DNA from: Candidatus Gastranaerophilales bacterium
GTDB lineage: Bacteria; Cyanobacteriota; Vampirovibrionia; Gastranaerophilales; Gastranaerophilaceae
Length of the DNA: 49,685 bases
Direction: 5' to 3'
Assembly: GCA_944324165.1 (NCBI GenBank)
Contig: CALUVG010000016.1
Span: 1-49,685, forward strand
In this document: positions 1-7,561 of the stretch, in pieces
How positions within the stretch are numbered: the stretch's first letter is position 1
Layout of the letters: each line of letters begins with the position of its first letter
The notes under the pieces: model-generated
What the model saw: only the letters and a program-made list of their open reading frames with translations
What the model was told of the DNA's origin: nothing
Database searches by the model: none
Translations under genes and position numbers: made by a program

Positions 1-1
1 A

Positions 2-385
2 GGTTGGGGTTTCTATCTCAACAATAAAAATACTGTTGCGTCACAAAATTCCAGTGGTAGTGAAAACTTGACCGACCAAAAAATGGTACTCACTCCACTC
101 ACCACACTCACCACTGCCCAGTATGGGGCTCAAACCCTTGTCCTGAGCGGCTTTCAGGGGGGGGGGGGGGCAACTCCTAAAACCCGCTCCACACAACGCT
201 TTCAGCCACATCATTCAAAATGTATACTGTTCACAAGGACTAAACAATGTAAAGAACTTAACGTCTTAGCGGATTTGCGTACGGATGGAGCGAACGAATG
301 TGAGCAAATCCGGATAGCGAACGGAATGAGCCGGCTTGTGCGTAAGCACAATAGGCGAGACTCCGTGAGCGTGGAGAGCGAGTGA
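2..385 (+). pseudogene. 3' remnant of an ORF open at the window edge
   Basis: A frame is open from base 2, so the start lies outside the window. The first 50 or so residues are Ser/Thr/Asn-rich and look like ordinary protein. The frame then crosses a run of 14 G and continues into base composition unlike coding DNA of this genome until the stop at 383-385. The G run probably marks the end of the true gene or a frameshift. In the +1 frame after the run another open stretch of about 30 codons begins Gln-Leu-Leu-Lys-Pro-Ala-Pro-His. Family not recognised. It may equally be assembly noise at a contig end. Confidence 0.3.
157..170. repeat. 14-base poly-G tract
   Basis: A run of 14 consecutive G lies in an AT-rich genome, inside the only open frame at the window start. 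Tracts of this length slip during replication and can switch a reading frame on and off. They also cause sequencing length errors. The exact length should not be trusted. Confidence 0.9.
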
Positions 386-470
386 GCGAAGAGTTAAAGC
401 GTAAGCGTACTCGTTATTCGCGAACGATGCGACAGGCAAATCCAAGACGCGTCCTAACGTCTTAACGACT
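261..470. repeat. GC-rich, internally repetitive non-coding block
   Basis: About 210 bases are much richer in GC than the genes around them and are built of near-repeats: GAGCGAACG/GGAATGAGC-like units, GCGTAAGC twice, and CGTCTTA/CGTCTTAACG at both edges. No credible gene is present. A further short repeat (CCTTAGTGCCTTAG / CCTAGTGCCTTA) follows at about 480-510. The composition and the position at the window edge suggest an interspersed repeat where assembly stopped. A comparable GC-rich block sits at the other end. Confidence 0.4.
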
Positions 471-651
471 TTATTAACTCCTTAGTGCCTTAGCCCCCTA
501 GTGCCTTATTGCATTTTCAGTGTGTCCACCTGCGCCTGCCCACGGGCACTTTTATTAACAATTTTAACAATCTTTATCCTGTGAGTGAGAAAATTTCATC
601 TTTATGATATTATTTGAACATTGAAGAGAGATTGTATAAGGAGATTTATAT

Positions 652-1377
652 ATGTCTGAAAAATTAGCATTAGTTACAGGTGCTTCCCGTGGTATCGGCA
701 AGGCTTGTGCTATGGAACTTGCAAAAGCAGGTTATGATATCATTATTAATTATGTAGGCAACGCTGAGGCTGCTGAAAAAACTGTTCAAGAAATTAAGGC
801 TCTTGGGGTGGACTCTGCGGCTTATAAATTTGATGTTTCTAACAAAGAAGAAGTAGATAAAAGTATTGCCGAAATTATTGAAAAATACGGCAGAATTGAT
901 GTTCTTGTCAACAATGCAGGTATCACTCGCGATGGTTTATTCATGAGAATGTCTGAAGAAAACTGGAATGCCGTTATCAACACAAACCTTTCAAGTGCTT
1001 TCTTCGTTTCTCAACCAGTAGTCAAAATCATGATGAAACAAAGAAGCGGTGCTATAGTTAACATGGCAAGTGTTGTTGGAGTATCAGGAAATGCCGGTCA
1101 GGCAAATTATTCCGCCGCTAAAGCAGGCCTTATAGGATTGACCAAAACTCTGGCTAAAGAACTCGGATCTCGCGGCATTAGAGTTAACGCTGTAGCTCCG
1201 GGATTTATCAATACTGACATGACAAAAGATTTGGATACTTCTAAATTTACCGATTTTATTCCGCTTAAACGCCTCGGTGAACCTGAAGATATCGCTAAAG
1301 CTGTTAAATTTTTGGCTGTTGACGCTGAATATGTTACCGGTCAGGTATTAGAAGTTGACGGCGGATTGATTATATAA
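652..1377 (+). CDS. fabG: 3-oxoacyl-[acyl-carrier-protein] reductase FabG
   Basis: This short-chain dehydrogenase does the NADPH-dependent reduction of 3-oxoacyl-ACP in cytoplasmic type II fatty-acid synthesis. The 241 residues match the family length. The cofactor motif TGASRGIGKA lies at residues 9-18 and NNAG at 87-90. The catalytic residues are Ser140, Tyr153 and Lys157 (SAAKAG context), with Asn near 112. The ATG at 652 follows a strong AAGGAG (638-643). acpP and fabF follow on the same strand, the common fab cluster order, but 115 bases and a promoter separate it from acpP. Assignment is firm. A paralogous SDR reductase is a remote alternative. Confidence 0.96.
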   Translation: MSEKLALVTGASRGIGKACAMELAKAGYDIIINYVGNAEAAEKTVQEIKALGVDSAAYKFDVSNKEEVDKSIAEIIEKYGRIDVLVNNAGITRDGLFMRMSEENWNAVINTNLSSAFFVSQPVVKIMMKQRSGAIVNMASVVGVSGNAGQANYSAAKAGLIGLTKTLAKELGSRGIRVNAVAPGFINTDMTKDLDTSKFTDFIPLKRLGEPEDIAKAVKFLAVDAEYVTGQVLEVDGGLII

Positions 1378-1418
1378 GTAAAGATTTTTAACAATATATT
1401 TAAGTATTTGTAAATTTC

Positions 1419-1447
1419 TTGCAAAAAAACTTTTATCAATTTATAAT
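1419..1447 (+). promoter_or_regulatory. Promoter of acpP
   Basis: TTGCAA at 1419-1424 and a perfect TATAAT at 1442-1447 are separated by 17 bases. The predicted start is near 1454, giving a leader of about 39 bases before the ATG at 1493 and its GAGG ribosome site. This allows acpP to be transcribed independently of fabG. Confidence 0.7.
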
Positions 1448-1492
1448 ATTTTTGAAATAGTGTAGTAATACAATAATTATGAGGAAAAAAAG

Positions 1493-1723
1493 ATGAGTAC
1501 ATTAGAAAAAGTTAAAAAAGTAGTAGTAGACCAATTAAGCGTAGATGAATCTTTGGTTACTCCTGAAGCAAGTTTCACAGCTGATTTGGGTGCTGACTCA
1601 TTAGATACAGTTGAATTAGTTATGGCTTTCGAAGAAGAATTCGGTTGCGAAATTCCTGATGAAGAAGCTGAAAAAATTCAAACTGTTCAAGACGCAGTTA
1701 ACTACATTGATTCTCACAAATAG
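1493..1723 (+). CDS. acpP: Acyl carrier protein
   Basis: This small acidic carrier holds growing acyl chains on a 4'-phosphopantetheine arm. The 76 residues are the usual ACP length. The attachment motif DSL is plain ([12 protein letters not shown]), giving Ser36 as the prosthetic-group site, and the acidic recognition helix II follows ([16 protein letters not shown]). The start is set by GAGG at 1481-1484 and the ATG. It has its own promoter, as expected for one of the most abundant proteins, and lies between fabG and fabF, its enzymatic partners. Confidence 0.97.
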   Translation: MSTLEKVKKVVVDQLSVDESLVTPEASFTADLGADSLDTVELVMAFEEEFGCEIPDEEAEKIQTVQDAVNYIDSHK

Positions 1724-1729
1724 TTATCA

Positions 1730-1832
1730 CTTGTCTGCCGTTTTTTAATCAGGCATGACAAGCGCAACAAACTGTTTTATGAATCTTTTATAAATGTTGC
1801 GAGGGTGAAAATTGAATAGCATTTTCTCCCTC
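1730..1832 (+). other. Three consecutive RNA hairpins between acpP and fabF
   Basis: Hairpin 1: CTTGTC-TGCC (1730-1739) pairs with GGCA-T-GACAAG (1752-1762), one bulge, with a T-rich loop. Hairpin 2: CGCAACA (1763-1769) pairs with TGTTGCG (1795-1801). Hairpin 3: GAGGGTGAAAAT (1801-1812) pairs with ATTTTCTCCCTC (1821-1832), one mismatch. None is followed by a T run, so none looks like a normal terminator. They could stabilise the abundant acpP transcript or limit read-through into fabF. Confidence 0.5.
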
Positions 1833-1867
1833 GTAAATTTATCACATTGGTATAAAAAGGTATTGAG

Positions 1868-3118
1868 ATGACAAAAAGAAGAGTAGTAATCACAGGCATG
1901 GGGGCTGTTACACCGTTTGGAGTCGGAGTTGACAAATTTTGGTCCTCACTTGTGGAAGGAAAAAGCGGGATTAGCACCTCTGAATTAATTGACATAACCA
2001 AGCATGTTGTGAAAATTTCCGGCGAAGTTAAAAATTTTAATCCGGAAGATTATATGGATCCCAAAGAGGCTAAAAAAACTGACAGATTTGTTCAGTTTGC
2101 TCTTGTTGCCGCTGATGAGGCAGTTAAGGATGCTAAGCTCGATGATTTGAAAGATATTGACCCTTATAGAGTAGGCGTTATTGTAAGCTCTGCTGCCGGA
2201 GGATTTATTACATTTGAAGAAAATCATGTAAGAATTCTGGAAAAAGGTCCTAATAAATGTTCTCCGTTTACAATCCCAATGATGATTGTTAACATGCCGT
2301 CAGGTAGAATTTCAATTAAATATGGATTTAAAGGGTTGAATAAAGTTGTAGTTTCAGCGTGTGCAACCGGAACACATTCTGTTGGTGATGCATTTAGATC
2401 TATTCAGTACGGCGATGCGGATATTGTTGTAGCCGGCGGTGCAGAGGCAACAATTTGTGATGTAGGTATCGGAGCATTTTCAAGCGCGCGTACGCTTTCT
2501 AAACGTAACGATGAGCCAACTAAAGCATCCAGACCTTACGACAAAGACAGAGATGGATTTGTTATGTCTGAAGGAGCCGCAGTACTTGTATTAGAAGAAT
2601 ATGAGCATGCTAAAAAACGCGGAGCAAAAATTTATGCAGAAATAGTCGGTTACGGTCAATCCGCTGATGCATATGATGTTGTTGCTCCTTGTCCGGAAGG
2701 CAAGGGAGCTACTAAATCTATGGAACTTGCGCTAAAAGATGCCGACTTGAAACCTCAGGATATTCAGTATATTAATGCGCATGGTACAAGCACAGGATTA
2801 GGTGACATTGCTGAATCTAAAGCTATAGAAGGCATTTTTGGCAATAAACAGGAAAATCCTGATTTGTTAGTATCTTCAACAAAATCAATGCACGGTCATA
2901 TGCTTGGTGCCACAGGTGCTGCTGAAGCTATTGCCTGTGTAAAAACTATTAATGAAAAAATTGTACCTCCAACTATAAACCTCGATAATCAGGATGAAGC
3001 TGTTGCTGATCTCGATTATGTACCTCACAAAGCAAGAAAAGCTGATGTACATGTCGCGCTGTCAAATTCATTCGGGTTTGGCGGTCAGAACGCTACAATC
3101 GTGATTAAAGAAGTTTAA
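1868..3118 (+). CDS. fabF: 3-oxoacyl-[acyl-carrier-protein] synthase II FabF
   Basis: This is the elongating condensing enzyme (KAS II) of fatty-acid synthesis, joining malonyl-ACP to acyl-ACP with release of CO2. The 416 residues match the family. The nucleophile is Cys165 in VVSACATGTHS. The catalytic histidines are His305 (NAHGTSTG) and His344, and Lys339 lies in STKSMHGHMLGATG. The usual Thr of the TGH motif is His342 here, a minor variant. The glycine-rich end GFGGQNA is present. The ATG at 1868 follows AAAAGG (1855-1860). A possible extended -10 (TGGTATAAA, ending 1856) sits just upstream, so a short independent transcript is conceivable besides read-through from acpP. Confidence 0.96.
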   Translation: MTKRRVVITGMGAVTPFGVGVDKFWSSLVEGKSGISTSELIDITKHVVKISGEVKNFNPEDYMDPKEAKKTDRFVQFALVAADEAVKDAKLDDLKDIDPYRVGVIVSSAAGGFITFEENHVRILEKGPNKCSPFTIPMMIVNMPSGRISIKYGFKGLNKVVVSACATGTHSVGDAFRSIQYGDADIVVAGGAEATICDVGIGAFSSARTLSKRNDEPTKASRPYDKDRDGFVMSEGAAVLVLEEYEHAKKRGAKIYAEIVGYGQSADAYDVVAPCPEGKGATKSMELALKDADLKPQDIQYINAHGTSTGLGDIAESKAIEGIFGNKQENPDLLVSSTKSMHGHMLGATGAAEAIACVKTINEKIVPPTINLDNQDEAVADLDYVPHKARKADVHVALSNSFGFGGQNATIVIKEV

Positions 3119-3148
3119 ATGTTTATATATTTGTATTATATTCTATTA

Positions 3149-3180
3149 GCTCTCCAGACGGAGGGCTTTTTTATTTTTTT
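3149..3180 (+). terminator. Rho-independent terminator after fabF
   Basis: GCTCTCC (3149-3155), loop AGAC, GGAGGGC (3160-3166) with one G-T pair, then a run of T broken by one A to 3180. It ends the fab cluster. The T run overlaps the stop codon of the convergent rsmG. Confidence 0.85.
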
Positions 3181-3776
3181 TGAATAACAATTAAATTTCT
3201 TGTGTAATCTTCTGTAAGTGGAAGCTTATATTCTATAATATTTATTATTTTAGCTTGATATTTTTTTAAGATATTTTTTGCATCTTCTATTTCGTCATTA
3301 GTCCTGCGCGATTTGTAGGCAATAAAATAGCCATTATTTTTTAAAAGCGGAAGGGCGTATACTGAAATCACCTTAAGAGGTGCCACAGCACGGGATGTTA
3401 TCAGGTCGAATTTATCTTTAATTTTTTCGGCACGGTCACATATTGGATGAAGGTTTTTAATTCTTAATTGTTGTTTAATGTTTTCTATAGCATTAATTTT
3501 TTTTCGGATACTATCAAGTGCAAAAACTTCTATTTGCGGGTAAGTTAATGCTATTGGTATGGCCGGAAAGCCGCCGCCTGTTCCTATATCAAGCAGTTTT
3601 TTACCTTCAAGCGGTATTTCTTTAAAAAAACTTTCTATTGCAAGGCTGTCACATATATGTTTTTCCCAGAGAAACTTTTCATCATTTTTTGAAATTAGAT
3701 TTAATTTTGAATTCTGATTTAGAAATATTTCAATATAATTTTTGTAAAAATCTTTATTTTCCATGTATGTACTCAT
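3171..3776 (-). CDS. rsmG: 16S rRNA (guanine-527-N7)-methyltransferase RsmG
   Basis: This SAM-dependent enzyme methylates G527 of 16S rRNA. The SAM motif is clear: LLDIGTGGGFPAIPIAL, then the acidic ALDS strand end and the R-A-V-A-P-L segment typical of RsmG/GidB. The frame extends upstream to a TTG at 3806, but ATG at 3776 or 3764 is more natural. The 3764 start overlaps the stop of the upstream gene (ATGGAAAATAA) and matches where family members begin. Neither has a good ribosome site, so translation is probably coupled to the upstream NTPase gene. Length of about 200 residues is normal. Confidence 0.92.
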   Translation of the reverse strand: MSTYMENKDFYKNYIEIFLNQNSKLNLISKNDEKFLWEKHICDSLAIESFFKEIPLEGKKLLDIGTGGGFPAIPIALTYPQIEVFALDSIRKKINAIENIKQQLRIKNLHPICDRAEKIKDKFDLITSRAVAPLKVISVYALPLLKNNGYFIAYKSRRTNDEIEDAKNILKKYQAKIINIIEYKLPLTEDYTRNLIVIQKK

Positions 3777-6186
3777 TTTCAAGTCTTTTAAATTCTTCTT
3801 CTCCAACTCGCGCTTTTATATCGTTTATACGTTGTTGTATTTTTTCAAGATTGTCACTGCTAAAGTTACTTTTGGCAACATTGTAGGCATTTAGATAACT
3901 TTTCAAAGATAATTCATTTTCCTTACGATTATAATAAAAATCACCCATTGCTATATCGCTTGATGCGATATAAAAAGGTTCATTAAGTTCAAAGGCGCAA
4001 AGTTTAGCTTTTTTGAAATAACTTATAGCCTTTTCTTCATTTTTATTTAAATTGAGTTCAGCAAGTTTCATTGATGTAATGTATATTCCATTATAATTTT
4101 TAATTTTTTCGTCAATTTTTAGACTTTCCAAACAATATTTTTCTGCGAGTTCTGTGTTATTATTTTCGTCATAAATTGTTGCCAGGTTTGACAGTGCAGA
4201 GGACAAGTATGTATTAATATTAGGATTGTTATCTATATCAATACATTTTTTATAGCCTCTTATTGCGAGATTTGTTTCACCTTTTTCATCAAGTATTAAA
4301 GCGAATTTGAAAAACAATTCGGATTGTACTTGTTTTTCTACAGTGTTATCAATAATTTCCATTGCTTTTTTATAATAATTAAATACAAGATTCGGGCTAT
4401 TGTCATAAAGGTTTGCCAGAAGTAGATAAGTTTTAACTTTTAAATTTATAGAAAGATGATTATCATCAAGAATTTCATTAAGCAATTCTTTTGATTTGTC
4501 GCGTTTAAAGGTTATGTAATAAATTTCTGCGACATGCCATTTCATCTCATTAATTTTTTCAATATCGCCTGTTGAGTTAAAAAATTCAAGTGCCTGCTCA
4601 AAGTATTTAAGAGCATTAAACCAATCAGACATATGTTGATATGCCATTGCCGTTTTGGTATAAATAGTTGGCAGCAAGGTGTAATAATCATCGTCATTTT
4701 CACGCGTCAATGCTGTTTGATAAAGTAATGCAGCACGTTTGAAATTGTAATTAACTTCTTCCTGTTTGGCCATATTGATAATTTGTAAAAGCGGCATATT
4801 AACTGCTTCCTGCAATTCTTCATTTTTTTTGATTTTGTTGGAAATAAAGTTTTCAATAGAGTCAGCAACATTGTTTAGGAAATTTGTTTCAGCTTCTTCT
4901 GATTCAAAAACAAAAGACATTTTTTTAATTTTGTCATCAGTTTCTTTTTTGGATACAGGCTGAGCCGGTATTTGTGTTTCAATTTTTTTCTGTTGCCGCG
5001 GAAATTCAGCAAATTGCGCAGCAGAAACTTGAGTTCTTGATATTTCCGGTCGTTTTGGCAGAAACATGTTATGATATTCAATTTCTTTCCGCATAGTTTG
5101 ACGTGAAATAAGCAAATCTCTATCGAGTGGTTTGAGAGGCAGTTGAGTGTTATATAACTCAATGCAACCCTTGTGAAGTTTCTGTGCGATATTTGTGGTT
5201 ATTGAATTCCCGGCGATAACTTTGTAATAATCCTGAAGATATACATAATTTCCATCGCGATTTAATACTAAATTATCTAAGAAAAAATTAATTCGTTCTT
5301 CATTATAAAGATTCAGCGTTTGTAATAATTTGATACTTATCGGGTGTCGTATTATTGTTAAAAATCTGAATAAATGCCCGCTGACCGGATCAATGAGGGA
5401 TAGTGCTTCACGAAGAATAAAATCATTAAATGTCAAAAAACTTTTGTTAAATCCGGAGAGGAAATCTACAAGAGTTAAATTTCTTAGTTTTATAATTTTT
5501 AGCGAAAGGGTTACATAGAAAAAATACCCTCTTGTATATTTATAAAGTTCATCAGACAATGGTCCAATCTGTTTTACATCAGAGGAACGCAGATACTTTT
5601 CGAATACGGATTTGTCCAAAGCGAGTATGGAAACTTTTTCAAATTCAACTTTGTCTATGAAATCCGAATTGTCAAAAGCACGTGAAATTATAATCGTTTT
5701 GATTTTCCCATACTTTGTGAGGTGAAAAATAAAATCAAGTATATCTTGTTTATTCTCTTTCAGAACTTCTTCAAAAGAATTTATGACAATAATAATAGGT
5801 TTTTCAATTGCTTCAAAGTATGCTGTAATTTTTTGTGTAAAATTTTCAGATTTAGCCTTTGGAGTATGAATAATTCCCTGTGCCGTAAGTTTTCGAAATT
5901 CGTCAAAAAATGAGAGCAGAATATCATCAAGAACAGTTGTTTCAAAACAGTTATAGTATAGTGATATCGCATCAGGATTTTTGAATTTTAGAGTATGATT
6001 TACTATAATTTCTTTTCCAGTTCCTAAAAATCCGTTAATAAGCAGTAATGGCTTTTTACATTCCAAAAAATTATAAATTTTTTCGACCTGATTTAGATTA
6101 TTCTCCAGCAGATACTGGTTTATCTCCGGGCAACTTTTTCCTAATTCTTTTTTATCTTTTAAGCCGTTAGTAAAACTATAATCCAT
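3754..6186 (-). CDS. Large P-loop NTPase with C-terminal TPR-like repeats (STAND-like)
   Basis: Not a family I can name. In the 810 residues, a Walker A-like loop NGFLGTGKE (51-59) and a hydrophobic Walker B-like strand IIIVINSFEEV (131-141) lie in an N-terminal ATPase domain. A helical middle follows. From about residue 480 there are helical pairs rich in Ala/Leu/Tyr, resembling tetratricopeptide repeats (YQHMSDWFNALKYFEQALEF, then YCLESLKIDEK). This architecture is that of STAND signalling ATPases such as MalT-type regulators, but no DNA-binding domain or signal peptide is visible. It overlaps rsmG and appears to be transcribed with it. Its promoter places the ATG six bases after the -10 box, with no Shine-Dalgarno. 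Partner and ligand unknown. Confidence 0.8.
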   Translation of the reverse strand: MDYSFTNGLKDKKELGKSCPEINQYLLENNLNQVEKIYNFLECKKPLLLINGFLGTGKEIIVNHTLKFKNPDAISLYYNCFETTVLDDILLSFFDEFRKLTAQGIIHTPKAKSENFTQKITAYFEAIEKPIIIVINSFEEVLKENKQDILDFIFHLTKYGKIKTIIISRAFDNSDFIDKVEFEKVSILALDKSVFEKYLRSSDVKQIGPLSDELYKYTRGYFFYVTLSLKIIKLRNLTLVDFLSGFNKSFLTFNDFILREALSLIDPVSGHLFRFLTIIRHPISIKLLQTLNLYNEERINFFLDNLVLNRDGNYVYLQDYYKVIAGNSITTNIAQKLHKGCIELYNTQLPLKPLDRDLLISRQTMRKEIEYHNMFLPKRPEISRTQVSAAQFAEFPRQQKKIETQIPAQPVSKKETDDKIKKMSFVFESEEAETNFLNNVADSIENFISNKIKKNEELQEAVNMPLLQIINMAKQEEVNYNFKRAALLYQTALTRENDDDYYTLLPTIYTKTAMAYQHMSDWFNALKYFEQALEFFNSTGDIEKINEMKWHVAEIYYITFKRDKSKELLNEILDDNHLSINLKVKTYLLLANLYDNSPNLVFNYYKKAMEIIDNTVEKQVQSELFFKFALILDEKGETNLAIRGYKKCIDIDNNPNINTYLSSALSNLATIYDENNNTELAEKYCLESLKIDEKIKNYNGIYITSMKLAELNLNKNEEKAISYFKKAKLCAFELNEPFYIASSDIAMGDFYYNRKENELSLKSYLNAYNVAKSNFSSDNLEKIQQRINDIKARVGEEEFKRLENEYIHGK

Positions 6187-6192
6187 AAAGCT

Positions 6193-6221
6193 ATATTAAA
6201 TGATTTTAAAAAAAATTGCAA
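6193..6221 (-). promoter_or_regulatory. Leaderless promoter of the STAND-like NTPase gene
   Basis: On the minus strand TTGCAA (6221-6216), exactly 17 bases, TAATAT (6198-6193), six bases, then ATG at 6186. The predicted transcription start falls on or next to the start codon. No Shine-Dalgarno is present. Confidence 0.6.
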
Positions 6222-6243
6222 ATTCTTTTAAAATAATTGCACT

Positions 6244-6273
6244 TTGATTTTTTTGATAGTAATATGTTATTAT
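6244..6273 (+). promoter_or_regulatory. Promoter of the envelope gene run
   Basis: TTGATT (6244-6249), 18 bases, then TATTAT (6268-6273) preceded by TG at 6265-6266 (extended -10). It faces the microprotein and M23 genes and is divergent from the NTPase promoter. Confidence 0.45.
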
Positions 6274-6294
6274 AGTACTAGACAGGGGGACCTT

Positions 6295-6399
6295 ATGGAA
6301 TTTTTTAGAAAGCATCAAAAATTTATTGTAGGCTTGATTGCAGTAACATTTATCGCCTGGACGGTTGGTTTGATGATGTTGCCTTTAATGATAAGATAG
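6295..6399 (+). CDS. 34-residue single-pass membrane microprotein
   Basis: ATG at 6295 follows a strong AGGGGGA (6284-6290). The 34 residues start MEFFRKHQKFIVGLIAVTFI and end at TAG 6397-6399. A basic N-terminus (Arg5, Lys6, Lys9) precedes one continuous hydrophobic helix (about residues 11-32), so it should insert with the N-terminus inside. It is seven bases ahead of the M23 gene, whose ribosome site overlaps its end, so the two are translationally linked. The sequence resembles the cytoplasmic anchor of SurA/PpiD-type foldases, but no catalytic part follows. It could be a real microprotein, a leader peptide or the relic of a foldase gene. The ribosome site argues it is translated. Confidence 0.6.
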   Translation: MEFFRKHQKFIVGLIAVTFIAWTVGLMMLPLMIR

Positions 6400-6406
6400 G
6401 TTTGGT

Positions 6407-7540
6407 GTGGAAAAAATAAGAAATACTCTAAAAAAAAGTTTCATAATAATGCTTGCAGTAATTGTCACTTTTATTACTGCGACTCCGTTTGTATTTGCCG
6501 CCAATAAAGCTGCAATAGAACAAAAAAGACGTGCAACTAATGCAAAAATTAAAAAGCTAAAAATATTAGAAGGACTGGAAAAAAATAAACTTTATAAAAA
6601 TCAACAGAGATTAGAAAGTGCAACTACAAATTTACGTGCTTCTCAAAGTCAGTATAATACACTTGAAAGACAGCTGGAAAAGATGGAAAGAGATTATACG
6701 GCGTCTCTGGCTGATTATAATGTGCAAAGTGCCCGCATGAAGGATCATATTAGAAAAGTTTATAAAAACCAACGCCGCGGCATGTTTGAACTGATATTTA
6801 TGGCGCAAGATATGAATGAACTTTTAGATGTTATTTATTTTGAAAAAATAATTTTGAAAAAAGATTATGCACGTATGATGGCAATAAAGGCGAAATCTGA
6901 AAATCTGATGAAAATGAAAGCCTCTATTGAAAGTCAGAAAAGATTACTTGCTCAATCTATACAATCCATAAATTCCCAGCAAAAAACAATAAAAAGTGCA
7001 ATTGCACAAAATCAGAATATGATTTATAAATTAAAGACGGACAGAGCGGCATATGAACGTTCGGAACGTGAATTGGCGCGTCAATCAGCAAGTCTTGAGA
7101 CAATGATTAGCCGCAATACACATTCAGGTACAGTAACAGTTTCGTCTGCAGGATTTTTGAAACCGATAGCCGGCAGAATAACATCACCTTTTGGCTGGCG
7201 CACCCATCCGATATTTAATAGCAGGACTTTCCATTCGGGAGTCGATATAGGCGGTCCAAATTATGGCAATATAGTTGCGTCTAATTCAGGTAAAGTAATA
7301 TATTCGGGCTGGTATGGCGGCTATGGCAAGGTTGTTATTCTTGACCATGGAACAGTTAATGGCAAACCGACAACTACATTGTATGCTCATATGTCCTCTA
7401 TACTTGTCAGCAATGGGCAGAAAGTAAATAAGGGACAGGTAATAGGTAAGGAAGGTACTACCGGCTACAGCACCGGTCCTCATTGTCACTTTGAGGTAAG
7501 AATTAACGGTAAACCGAACAATCCGTTGAATTACATTTAA
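6407..7540 (+). CDS. EnvC-like M23 peptidase with coiled coil, secreted
   Basis: Predicted periplasmic murein hydrolase or amidase activator. The GTG start at 6407 follows TAGG, and the protein begins directly with a signal peptide (residues 1-31, cut near VFA-A). Residues 35-235 form a long Lys/Glu/Gln coiled coil as in EnvC. The LytM/M23 domain spans about 250-377. Zinc ligands look intact: His276 and Asp280 (FHSGVD), His328 (YAHMS), His359 and His361 (HCHFE). EnvC itself has lost these ligands, so this member could be an active endopeptidase. It is followed by the LptD-like gene, consistent with an envelope operon. Confidence 0.9.
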   Translation: MEKIRNTLKKSFIIMLAVIVTFITATPFVFAANKAAIEQKRRATNAKIKKLKILEGLEKNKLYKNQQRLESATTNLRASQSQYNTLERQLEKMERDYTASLADYNVQSARMKDHIRKVYKNQRRGMFELIFMAQDMNELLDVIYFEKIILKKDYARMMAIKAKSENLMKMKASIESQKRLLAQSIQSINSQQKTIKSAIAQNQNMIYKLKTDRAAYERSERELARQSASLETMISRNTHSGTVTVSSAGFLKPIAGRITSPFGWRTHPIFNSRTFHSGVDIGGPNYGNIVASNSGKVIYSGWYGGYGKVVILDHGTVNGKPTTTLYAHMSSILVSNGQKVNKGQVIGKEGTTGYSTGPHCHFEVRINGKPNNPLNYI

Positions 7541-7561
7541 TAAAAAATACAGGTAAATAAA

